A stretch of 64,000 nucleotides of DNA from Artemia franciscana. Its lineage: Eukaryota > Arthropoda > Branchiopoda > Anostraca > Artemiidae. The position numbers and the translations under genes are program-made. The notes below the pieces were generated by a model that was given only the letters and a program-made list of their open reading frames with translations, did not search any database and was not told where the DNA came from. Where the stretch lies: contig NC_088866.1 in NCBI RefSeq assembly GCF_032884065.1, positions 30,932,566-30,996,565 of the forward strand. The letters are read 5' to 3'. Numbering within the stretch: position 1 is the stretch's first letter; each line of letters opens with the position of its first letter. Shown piece by piece: positions 40,591-49,152 of the stretch.

Positions 40591-40690
40591 NNNNNNNNNN
40601 NNNNNNNNNNNNNNNNNNNNNNNNNNNNNNNNNNNNNNNNNNNNNNNNNNNNNNNNNNNNNNNNNNNNNNNNNNNNNNNNNNNNNNNNNN
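40591..40690. other. Assembly gap (100 N)
   Basis: Exactly 100 undetermined bases, the conventional size for a gap of unknown length, in the middle of the Helitron nest. A minus-strand Helitron lies to the left and a plus-strand helicase fragment to the right, so order and spacing here are not reliable. Confidence 0.98.
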
Positions 40691-41826
40691 CAATTTCAGG
40701 ACGTATACAACTACCTGCTGATTTCTGTAATTTAGTGACGTCCAAAAATGAATTGATTGAAATATATTTCCGAATATTCTAAAAAATTATAAAAATAATA
40801 AATGGCTAAGTGAAAGAGCGATTCTCGCACCCAAGAATATAGACGTCCACGAAATCAACAATATTGTTTTGACCAAGATTCAAGACCAGGCAGTCCTTTA
40901 CAAGTCAGTCGACACAGTTTTGGAACCAAATGAAGCGGTTTAATTATCCATCTGAATTTTTAAATTCCATAGATCTTTCAGGGTTTCCACCACACGTGCT
41001 ACAACTAAAAATAGGCGTACCAATAATATTGTTACGTAACATAAACCCACCAAAGCTTTGCAATGGCACTCGGACTTGCCGTAAAAAAAACAATGGAAAA
41101 CCTAATAGAGGCCACAATCCTGACAGGGCCTTTTGAGGGTGAGGCTGTTCTTATTCCTCGCATTCCCATGATTCCAACAGATCTGCCTTTTCAATTTAAA
41201 AGATTGCAATTCCCAATTCGATTAGCATTTGCAATCACCATTAACAAAGCTCAAGGTCAATCATTAGAAAAATGTGGTATTGATCTTTAATACTGATTGT
41301 TTTTCCCATGGACAATTGTACGTTGCATGTTCGAGGGTCGGTAAACCTGACAATCTATTTATATGCAGCGAGAATTGGACAGCGAAGAATGTTGTATATT
41401 CTCAAGTTTTACGAAGTTAGTTGTATTTCGGAACAGACTGTTGTATATTCACAAGTTTTACGTAGTTAATTTGTATTGTATCTATCTATCTATCTATCTA
41501 TATAAAAACGAGTTGTGTGTATGCATGTTTGTTTGTTTGTAAAAAGAACGTTTGCATATGACGTCATTATTAGTACATACGGCTTTGTATATGGACAGAC
41601 AATGGGAAAGCCAAGAATGTTGTATATTCGCAATTTTTACGTAGTTTGAAAAACACATATATAAATCTATCTATATTCACAGGTGGGACACAGGGACACA
41701 ACTACAATGGCGCGTAACTAATATGGCGCGTAACGACTTACGCGCGCGGGGGGGCTTGGGGGGGGCGCGAAGCGCCCCCCACCAACTAGGTGTTGGGGTG
41801 GCGCGAAGCGCCACCCCAACAGCTAG
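40691..41826 (+). pseudogene. Helitron helicase C-terminus and 3' end, near-duplicate of 46,423-47,567
   Basis: Starts in mid-codon at the gap with 'caatttcaggacgtatacaa', the same bases as 46,423. It matches the intact copy to the last hairpin and CTAG at 41,823-41,826. Nearly all differences I can see are single-base length changes (e.g. near 40,765, 40,940, 41,072 and 41,287) that break the frame. They look like consensus errors, or a young copy with indels. It encodes motif VI 'LYVACSRV' in a shifted frame and shares the 'atctatctatctatataaaa' junction. Confidence 0.75.
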
Positions 41827-41894
41827 TCTATATATATAAAAATAAGTTGTCTGTCTGTGGATGTGTGGATGGATGTGTGGATGGATGTGTCAGG

Positions 41895-42128
41895 TGACGT
41901 CATGTTTCGGCTGACGTCATGAAATTAGTTGCCGTCATTTTTGCTTTGAAGGTGACGTCATTCAAGTTATATAAGACATATGTTCGCCGTCATGTTTCGG
42001 CTGACGTCATGAAATTAGCTGCCATCATTTTTGCTTTGAAGGCATCATTTTTGCTTTGAAGGCGTGACGTCATTCAAGTTATATAAGACGGATGTTCGTG
42101 TAGAATTCTATTAATGCTTAAGTTTATA
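41895..42128 (+). promoter_or_regulatory. Helitron promoter: TGACGTCA sites and TATA boxes
   Basis: Perfect TGACGTCA palindromes (the CRE/ATF consensus) lie at 41,895-41,902, 41,912-41,919, 41,953-41,960, 42,002-42,009 and 42,065-42,072. 'TTATATAAGAC' occurs twice (about 41,967-41,977 and 42,079-42,089), each right after a site, because a ~100-bp promoter unit is tandemly duplicated. The second TATA lies about 40-50 bp before the ATG at 42,129, a plausible distance for a start site near 42,110. Binding by CREB/ATF-type factors is inferred from the consensus alone. Confidence 0.6.
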
Positions 42129-43032
42129 ATGACTGATGAAGATGCTCAAAGAGTCTATGCCAGAAAACTTGCTGGTGATAGAGAAAGTCAGAAAAGAAAG
42201 CGTGCCAGAGGAACTACCAGAGCAACGCGAAAGCAGACTTGCTGCTAAAAGAGAAAGTGAAAAAAGAAAGCATGCCGAGGAACTACCAGAGCAACGCAGA
42301 AGCAGACTTGCTGCTAAAAGAGAATGTGAAAAAAAGAAAGCATGCCGAGGAACTACCAGAGCAACGCAGAAGCAGACTTGCTGCTAAAAGAGAATGTGAA
42401 AAAAAGAAAGCATGCCGAGGAACTACCAGAGCAACGCGAAAGCAGACTTGCTGCTAAAAGAGAAAGTGAAAAAAGAAAGCATGCCGAGGAACTACCAGAG
42501 CAACGCAGAAGCAGACTTGCTGCTAAAAGAGAATGTGAAAAAAGAAAGCATGCCGAGGAACTACCAGAGCAACGCAGAAGCAGACTTGCTGCTAAAAGAG
42601 AATGTGAAAAAAGAAAGCATGCCGAGGAACTACCAGAGCAACGCGAAAGCAGACTTGCTGCTAAAAGAGAAAGTGAAAAAAGAAAGCATGCCGAGGAACT
42701 ACCAGAGCAACGCAGAAGCAGACTTGCTGCTAAAACAGAATGTGAAAAAAGAAGGCGGGCCGAGGAATTACAAGAACAGCAAGAAATCAGGCTTGCTGCT
42801 GAAGAGAAAGTAAGAAAAGAAAGCGTGCCGAGGAATCAAAGACCAGCAGGGCATCAGGCTTGCTGCTGATAGAGAAAGTAAGAAAAGAAAGCGTGCCGAG
42901 GAATCAAAAGACCAGCAGGGCATCAGGCTTGCTGCTGATAGAGAAAGTAAGAAAAGAAAGCGTGCCGAGGAATCAGAGCAATCTGAAAGTTATCGCCTGG
43001 CATTCAGGTACAACCCAGTCGATGATTATAGC
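42129..43032 (+). CDS. Helitron ORF N-terminal region with 23-residue Lys/Arg/Glu repeats
   Basis: The ATG at 42,129 opens 'MTDEDAQRVYARKLAGDRES', resembling the start at 34,862. Then come about nine units of 69 bp (some 70) from ~42,205 to 42,760, each encoding 'AEELPEQRRSRLAAKRE' plus 'CEKRKH', and three diverged units ('AEESKDQQGIRLAADRESKK') to 42,985. Such EQR.SRLA repeats occur near the N-terminus of other metazoan Helitron proteins. Highly charged, helical, perhaps nuclear targeting or DNA contact. The frame is not continuous: an extra base near 42,207, units with seven instead of six A (about 42,331 and 42,401) and one missing A near 42,838 shift the register. The start of functional translation is therefore uncertain. 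From about 42,870 the frame joins the main ORF. Confidence 0.6.
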
Positions 43033-46000
43033 TTGAGTAGCTGTGTTCAAATCGGGACAATGTCCAAAATTTGTCCCTATTGCAAGGCCTTGAAATTCAA
43101 TGGTGAAACAATGGGAATGTGTTGCGCCTCAGGAAAAGTTAAACTTCCTCTATTGGCTGCACCACCAGAGCCATTGAAGACTTTCCTTACTGGAACTACG
43201 TCAGAATCTAAGCGTTTTTTGTCAAAAATCAGACAATACAACTCATGTTTCCAAATGACGTCGTTTGGAGCCCAAATCGAAAATCCAGATCAATTTATGT
43301 CTACTTTTAAAGTAAAAGGGCAAATTTATCATAAAGCAGGGTCCCTTCTACCATTATTAGGCGAGAATCATAAATTTTTACAATTGTACTTCATCAGTGA
43401 TAGAAATTCTGAATTGAATGCACGTTGCGAAATTTCTCCCAACGTTGAAAGGACAATCGTTTCCCAATTGCAACATCTTTTCCACGAAAATAATAATTTA
43501 GTGCGTCTGTTCAAAACAGCCATCGATTTGATGCCTACTGATACTCATAAAATTGTTATTTCCGCTGACAAAACGCCTCCTGGCCAACATGTGCGTAGAT
43601 ACAATGCTCCGACTATCGACGAAGTGGCAATCGTTATGGTCGGTGATCAGTTTTTACCTCGAGATATTATTCTACATAAGCGAAACGCCCAGTTGTTAAG
43701 AATTGCTGAAACTCATCGATGCTACGATGCCCTACAATATCCTATCATTTTTTGGGATGGAGCCGACGGCTATCACTTTAATATTAAATTGATGAATCCA
43801 GCCACTAACAAAGAAATGAATAAGAAATGCAGTGCAATGCATTATTATTCCTATAGACTAATGATTCGGCAGGATGAAGAAAATTATATTTTAAAATGCC
43901 GTGAATTGTTTCACCAATTTGTCGTGGATATGTATGCAAAAATTGAATCAGAACGTTTGCTATATATCCGCCTGAATCAGACCAAGCTCCGCTCTGAACA
44001 ATACATTCATTTGCGAGATGCAGTTATAAATGACGGTAATACCACAAACGTTGGAAGATTAACAATTTTACCTTCGTCATATGCTGGCAGTCCACGTCAT
44101 ATGCATGAATATGCTCAAGATGCTATTGCGTATGTTCGTCTCTATGGTCGTCCAGATTTATTTATTAAATTTACATGTAATCAATCTTGGGACGAGATAC
44201 TGCAGCTTTTACTTCAAGGACAATCGGCGGTTCATAGGCATGACATTACGGCACGTGTCTTCCGGCAAAAGTTGAAATCACTGATAAACTACCTTGTAAA
44301 ACATGAAGTGTTTGGGTCAGTGCGATGCTGGATGTACTCAGTGGAATGGCAAAAACGAGGTTTGCCACACGCACATATACTAATCTGGCTACATAAAAAA
44401 ATTACTTCAAACGAAATTGATGATGTGATTTCCGCTGAAATACCTGATAAAAATGTCGATAAGGGGTTACATGATATTATTGTAAAAAATATGATACATG
44501 GACCTTGCGGTGCACTGAACGAAAATTCACCATGCATGGCCAAAGGAAGGTGCACAAAGCAATATCCTCGACTTTTAGTACCCACAACAATTACTGGCAA
44601 TGATGGTTACCCACAATATAGAAGAAGATCTACTGAAGATGGCGGTAAAACAGCAATAATAAAGAAGCGTAACGGTACCACCATCGAAGTAGATAACCAG
44701 TGGGTTGTTCCATATTCCCCTTTATTATCCAAAACATTTAATGCACATATAAACGTTGAATACTGTAACTCCGTAAAGGCAATAAAATATATATGTAAAT
44801 ACGTCAACAAAGGCAGTGACATGGCAGTTTTTGGCTTGCAGTCCGAAATCAAAGATTTCGATGAAATCGTAGAATATCAGGCTGGAAGATACATAAGCAG
44901 TAATGAAGCTGTTTGGCGAATTCTTTCATTTCCGATACATGAACGTAGTCCAGCTGTTGTTCACTTAGCGGTACATTTACAGAATGGTCAACGTGTTTAT
45001 TTCACGGAAACCAACGTGCAACAAAGAGTCCTGAATCCACCGGATACAACATTAACAGCTTTTTTTTCGCTTTGCAAAAATGATTCTTTTGCGAAAAAAC
45101 TGCTGTATACTGAAGTGCCTTCGTATTACACGTGGAATACTAAAAATAAAGTATTTGAACGTCGAAAACAGGGTAAGTCAGTCGACGGCCAACCTACCAT
45201 CTTCAAAGATACCACGATAGGAAGACTCTACACCGTTCACCCCAATCAACATGAATGCTTCTTTCTACGCCTGCTTTTGGTGAATGTACCCGGTCCGACA
45301 TCCTTTGAGTATTTGAGGACTGTAAATGGTACTATACATGACACTTACCGTAGTGCATGCCAAGCTCTGAATTTATTGGAGAATGACCAACACTGGGATA
45401 ACTGCATCAATGACGCGTGCGAAACGTCAACCCCAAGTCAAATTCGTGCATTGTTTGGCATCATTTTAACAACTTGCTCTCCATCAGCTCCTACAGAGTT
45501 ATGGGAAAAATATAAGTCAAAAATGTCCGAAGATATACTTCATCGAAAACAGTTAGAGACGTCAGACATGACTTTTGATTTTACACCAGAAATTTATAAC
45601 TACACTTTAGTTGTTATAGAAGATATTTGCATAAGTATGGCAAACAAACCTCTTCAGGGTTTGGGAATGCCTTCACCTAACCGTATCGCTGCTGTTTCGA
45701 CATGTGTAGAATTGGATCGTGAACAAAGTTACAGTACGAGTGATCTATTGTCGTATGTACAAAATAACATTTCCAAGTTAACGTCGGAACAAAAAGACAT
45801 TTATGATACGATAATGCATTGTGTCGATAACAACGTTGGAGAAATTTTCTTTTTGGATGCGCCAGGAGGTACTGGTAAAACGTTTGTGATAAAACTGATT
45901 CTGGCATCAATTCGATCTAAAAATGATATAGCGTTGGCAATTGCGTCGTCCGGAATAGCCGCAACATTGCTGCCTGGTGGAAGAACTGCTCATTCCGCTT

Positions 46001-47148
46001 TGAAATTGCCTCTGAACTTGCATTCTACAGAAACTCCCACGTGCAATATTTCCAAATCATCTGGGATGGGTAAAGTATTGCAGCAATGCAAACTTATTAT
46101 TTGGGATGAGTGCACAATGGCACACAAAAAATCGCTCGAGGCTCTGGATCAATGCTTGAAAGATTTAAGAGGGAATTCGAAACCCTTTGGCAGCACATTA
46201 ATATTGCTTGCAGGAGATTTCAGGCAAACATTACCTATAATACCTAGATCAACTCCTGCAGACGAAATGAATGCTTGCCTGAAAAATTCTAATTTATGGG
46301 CACACGTAAAAACATTAAAATTAACTACAAATATGCGTGTCCGATTGCAAAACGATGACTCTGGTCAAACATTTTCAGATCAATTGCTAGCAATGGGAAA
46401 CGGAAAGCTCCCAGTAGACTCAATTTCAGGACGTATACAACTACCTGCTGATTTCTGTAATTTAGTGACGTCCAAAAATGAATTGATTGAAAATATATTT
46501 CCGAATATTCTAAAAAATTATAAAAATAATAAATGGCTAAGTGAAAGAGCGATTCTCGCACCCAAGAATATAGACGTCCACGAAATCAACAATATTGTTT
46601 TGACCAAGATTCAAGACCAGGCAGTCCTTTACAAGTCAGTCGACACAGTTTTGGAACCAAATGAAGCGGTTAATTATCCATCTGAATTTTTAAATTCCAT
46701 AGATCTTTCAGGGTTTCCACCACACGTGCTAAAACTAAAAATAGGCGTACCAATAATATTGTTACGTAACATAAACCCACCAAAGCTTTGCAATGGCACT
46801 CGACTTGCCGTAAAAAAAACAATGGAAAACCTAATAGAGGCCACAATCCTGACAGGGCCTTTTGAGGGTGAGGCTGTTCTTATTCCTCGCATTCCCATGA
46901 TTCCAACAGATCTGCCTTTTCAATTTAAAAGATTGCAATTCCCAATTCGATTAGCATTTGCAATCACCATTAACAAAGCTCAAGGTCAATCATTAGAAAA
47001 ATGTGGTATTGATCTTAATACTGATTGTTTTTCCCATGGACAATTGTACGTTGCATGTTCGAGGGTCGGTAAACCTGACAATCTATTTATATGCAGCGAG
47101 AATTGGACAGCGAAGAATGTTGTATATTCTCAAGTTTTACGAAGTTAG
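43033..47148 (+). CDS. Helitron Rep-helicase (RepHel)
   Basis: 1371 open codons; the frame is also open upstream, and codon 43,033 is TTG, so this is not the true start. The protein nicks and joins the transposon ends and unwinds DNA for rolling-circle transposition. Zinc-binding-like 'ICPYCKALKFNGETMGMCC' at residues ~16-36; Helitron N-like domain at ~270-450. HUH nuclease motif 'GLPHAHILIWL' ~443; tyrosine motif 'YICKYVNKG' ~584. PIF1-like SF1 helicase: Walker A 'APGGTGKTF' ~943, Walker B 'IIWDECTMA' ~1022, motif III 'LAGDFRQTLPII' ~1060, 'TTNMRVRL' ~1097, '[14 protein letters not shown]' ~1305, motif VI 'LYVACSRVG' ~1337. All key residues are present. No accessory domain (endonuclease, OTU, RPA) is fused. 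Ends at TAG 47,146-47,148. Confidence 0.93.
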   Translation: MSSCVQIGTMSKICPYCKALKFNGETMGMCCASGKVKLPLLAAPPEPLKTFLTGTTSESKRFLSKIRQYNSCFQMTSFGAQIENPDQFMSTFKVKGQIYHKAGSLLPLLGENHKFLQLYFISDRNSELNARCEISPNVERTIVSQLQHLFHENNNLVRLFKTAIDLMPTDTHKIVISADKTPPGQHVRRYNAPTIDEVAIVMVGDQFLPRDIILHKRNAQLLRIAETHRCYDALQYPIIFWDGADGYHFNIKLMNPATNKEMNKKCSAMHYYSYRLMIRQDEENYILKCRELFHQFVVDMYAKIESERLLYIRLNQTKLRSEQYIHLRDAVINDGNTTNVGRLTILPSSYAGSPRHMHEYAQDAIAYVRLYGRPDLFIKFTCNQSWDEILQLLLQGQSAVHRHDITARVFRQKLKSLINYLVKHEVFGSVRCWMYSVEWQKRGLPHAHILIWLHKKITSNEIDDVISAEIPDKNVDKGLHDIIVKNMIHGPCGALNENSPCMAKGRCTKQYPRLLVPTTITGNDGYPQYRRRSTEDGGKTAIIKKRNGTTIEVDNQWVVPYSPLLSKTFNAHINVEYCNSVKAIKYICKYVNKGSDMAVFGLQSEIKDFDEIVEYQAGRYISSNEAVWRILSFPIHERSPAVVHLAVHLQNGQRVYFTETNVQQRVLNPPDTTLTAFFSLCKNDSFAKKLLYTEVPSYYTWNTKNKVFERRKQGKSVDGQPTIFKDTTIGRLYTVHPNQHECFFLRLLLVNVPGPTSFEYLRTVNGTIHDTYRSACQALNLLENDQHWDNCINDACETSTPSQIRALFGIILTTCSPSAPTELWEKYKSKMSEDILHRKQLETSDMTFDFTPEIYNYTLVVIEDICISMANKPLQGLGMPSPNRIAAVSTCVELDREQSYSTSDLLSYVQNNISKLTSEQKDIYDTIMHCVDNNVGEIFFLDAPGGTGKTFVIKLILASIRSKNDIALAIASSGIAATLLPGGRTAHSALKLPLNLHSTETPTCNISKSSGMGKVLQQCKLIIWDECTMAHKKSLEALDQCLKDLRGNSKPFGSTLILLAGDFRQTLPIIPRSTPADEMNACLKNSNLWAHVKTLKLTTNMRVRLQNDDSGQTFSDQLLAMGNGKLPVDSISGRIQLPADFCNLVTSKNELIENIFPNILKNYKNNKWLSERAILAPKNIDVHEINNIVLTKIQDQAVLYKSVDTVLEPNEAVNYPSEFLNSIDLSGFPPHVLKLKIGVPIILLRNINPPKLCNGTRLAVKKTMENLIEATILTGPFEGEAVLIPRIPMIPTDLPFQFKRLQFPIRLAFAITINKAQGQSLEKCGIDLNTDCFSHGQLYVACSRVGKPDNLFICSENWTAKNVVYSQVLRS

Positions 47149-47221
47149 TTGTATTTCGGAACAGACTGTTGTATATTCACAAGTTTTACGTAGTTAATTT
47201 GTATTGTATCTATCTATCTAT

Positions 47222-47567
47222 CTATCTATATAAAAACGAGTTGTGTGTATGCATGTTTGTTTGTTTGTAAAAAGAACGTTTGCATATGACGTCATTATTA
47301 GTACATACGGCTTTGTATATGGACAGACAATGGGAAAGCCAAGAATGTTGTATATTCGCAATTTTTACGTAGTTTGAAATACATATATAAATCTATCTAT
47401 ATTCACAGGTGGGACACAGGGACACAACTACAATGGCGCGTAACTAATATGGCGCGTAACTAATATGGCGCGTAACGACTTACGCGCGCGGGGGGGCTTG
47501 GGGGGGGCGCGAAGCGCCCCCACCAACTAGGTGTTGGGGTGGCGCGAAGCGCCACCCCAACAGCTAG
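47222..47567 (+). repeat. Helitron 3' region with ACGAG-type internal 5' end
   Basis: 'tctatataaaaacgagttgt' at about 47,223 looks like the 5' end of the short non-autonomous Helitrons at 30 kb. It is followed by TGACGTCA (47,287), a helicase-tail remnant ('cagacaatgggaaagcc') and three 'ggcgcgtaact' repeats (47,434-47,475). It can be read as a 0.35-kb Helitron whose 3' end now serves the big element. Confidence 0.65.
47503..47567 (+). terminator. Twin hairpin-CTAG Helitron terminators
   Basis: Hairpin 1, 47,503-47,521: stem GGGGGCGC, loop GAA, stem GCGCCCCC, then 'accaa' and CTAG (47,527-47,530). Hairpin 2, 47,536-47,558: stem GGGGTGGCGC, loop GAA, stem GCGCCACCCC, then 'aacag' and CTAG (47,564-47,567). 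Helitron termination is known to use one short GC hairpin about 10 bp before CTRR; here the module occurs twice in 65 bp. This is a transposition terminator, not a transcription terminator. The same twin structure recurs at 36,941, 37,111, 39,113, 41,765-41,826 and 49,090-49,152. Confidence 0.85.
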
Positions 47568-47571
47568 TATA

Positions 47572-48912
47572 TCTATATATATAAAAATAAGTTGTCTGTG
47601 GATCTGTGGATCTGTGGATCAGGTGACGTCATGTTTCGGCTGACGTCATGAAATTAGTTGCCGTCATTTTTGCTTTGACGATGCTTAGTATATTGTAAAA
47701 CACATTAATTTGGTTAATAATATACCATTTAAAACACCAAAATGAACATGCTGGAGTAGTCACTCGGTGAGAGAGGGTGTCAGAACAGAGAATGAAGGTC
47801 CCAGGTTCAAATCCTGGTTAGGCTAAAAAAGGTAAAAAACTAAAAACTAAAAAAAAACTGAAAAAACTAAAAAACTAAAAAAACTAAAAACTAAAAAAAA
47901 ACTTAAAAAAAAGGGAAAAACTGAAAAATAGAAGAGAAAAAGAAAACTAATAAAATTAAGAATAAAAATAAAAAAAAATAAAAAAGATAAAAACTAAAAA
48001 AAAAAGTAAAAAGAAAAAACGAAAAAAAACTAAAAAAGCTAAAAAAAAAGGTAAAAACCAATAAAAAACTAAAAAGAAAAAAACTAAAAAAAATTTTCAT
48101 CTAAAAAACTAAAAAAAAACTAAAAAAGGTAAAAACTAAAAGAACTAAAAAAGAAAAAAAAACTAAAAAAGGAAGAAAACTGAAAAATAAAGGAGAAAAA
48201 GAAAACTAAAAAAATATAAATAAAAATAAAAAAACTAAAAAGATAAAAACTTCAAAAAAAAACTAAAAAGAAAAAAGAAAAAAACTACAAAACCTAAAAA
48301 AAGGTCAAAACCAATAAAAAAAACTAAAAGGGGAACACTGGGACACAAATGACGACCGGGATACTGGGAATATAAATGACGACCGGGACACAGGGAATGT
48401 TCAATTAGCAATCACCATCAACAAAGCTCAAGGGCAATCATTAGAATCATGAGGTATAGATCTGAATATGGATTGTTTTTCCCATGGACAATTATATGTT
48501 GCATGTTCAAGAGTCGGTAAACCTGACAATCTAAATAAATGACGACACTCATAGAGAAAGCGACCGGGACAAAAGGAATGTTCGATTAGCAATCAACAAA
48601 GCACCGGGGCACAGGGAGTATAAATGACGACGACCGGGACACAGGGACATAACTACAAAGGGGACATCGGGGTGCACAGGGGGATATATAAATGACGATG
48701 GCGACTCAGGGAATGGTCGATTAGCAATCACCATCAACAAAGCTCAAGGGCAATCATTAGAATCATGAGGTATAGATCTGAATACGGATTGTTTTCCCAT
48801 GGACCATTATATGTTGCATGTTCAAGAGTCGGTAAACCTGACAATCTATTTATATGCACAGACAATGGGACAGCAAAGAATGTTGTATATTCGCAAGTTT
48901 TACGTAGTTAAA

Positions 48913-49006
<94 letters not shown>

Positions 49007-49152
49007 AGGTGGGACATAGGGACACAACTACAATGGCGCGTAACTAATATGGCGCGTAACGACTTACGCGCGCGGGGGGGCTTGGGGGGTGGCGCGAAGC
49101 GCCCCCACCAACTAGGTGTTGGGGTGGCGCGAAGCGCCACCCCAACAGCTAG
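47572..49152 (+). mobile_element. Non-autonomous Helitron carrying a tRNA-like insert (1.6 kb)
   Basis: 5' TC at 47,572 preceded by A, two TGACGTCA sites (from 47,622), about 130 bp unlike other copies (47,685-47,825), A-rich AAAAACT tract (47,825-48,330), minisatellite, two copies of the helicase tail (48,390-48,530 and 48,715-48,910), a TA tract (48,916-49,003), 'ggcgcgtaac' repeats, twin hairpins and CTAG 49,149-49,152. Its 5' end is 4 bases downstream of the autonomous element's CTAG. Confidence 0.85.
47755..47825 (+). tRNA. tRNA-like sequence (pseudo-tRNA or SINE head)
   Basis: The T-arm is convincing: 'CCAGGTTCAAATCCTGG' (47,803-47,819) makes a 5-bp stem with loop TTCAAAT and matches the pol III B box (GGTTCAAATCC). 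Upstream, 'tagtcactcggtgagag' resembles the A box and D-arm of a tRNA at about the expected distance. I could not find a matching acceptor stem or a clear anticodon arm, so it is more likely a decayed tRNA or tRNA-derived SINE head than a functional gene. Confidence 0.45.

Larger units (their letters stand above)
41827..47567 (+). mobile_element. Autonomous Helitron, apparently complete (5.7 kb)
   Basis: Rolling-circle DNA transposon with the canonical 5' TC ('TCTATATATATAAAAATAAG', 41,827) and 3' CTAG (47,564-47,567) followed by T. It encodes a Rep-helicase of the usual Helitron architecture. The 5' region has five TGACGTCA sites and a duplicated TATA segment; the 3' end has two hairpin-CTAG terminators. 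Its 5' end directly abuts the CTAG of the preceding copy (41,823-41,826) with no bases between. Internally, at about 47,205-47,230, the sequence carries a GATA/TATC run and a second, ACGAG-type 5' end, suggesting its present 3' end came from a short non-autonomous relative. The main frame is open but the N-terminal repeat region contains frame slips. Confidence 0.9.

Noticed and set aside
40470-40745. ORFs crossing the N stretch
   Set aside because: They are open only because unknown codons were read through the gap.
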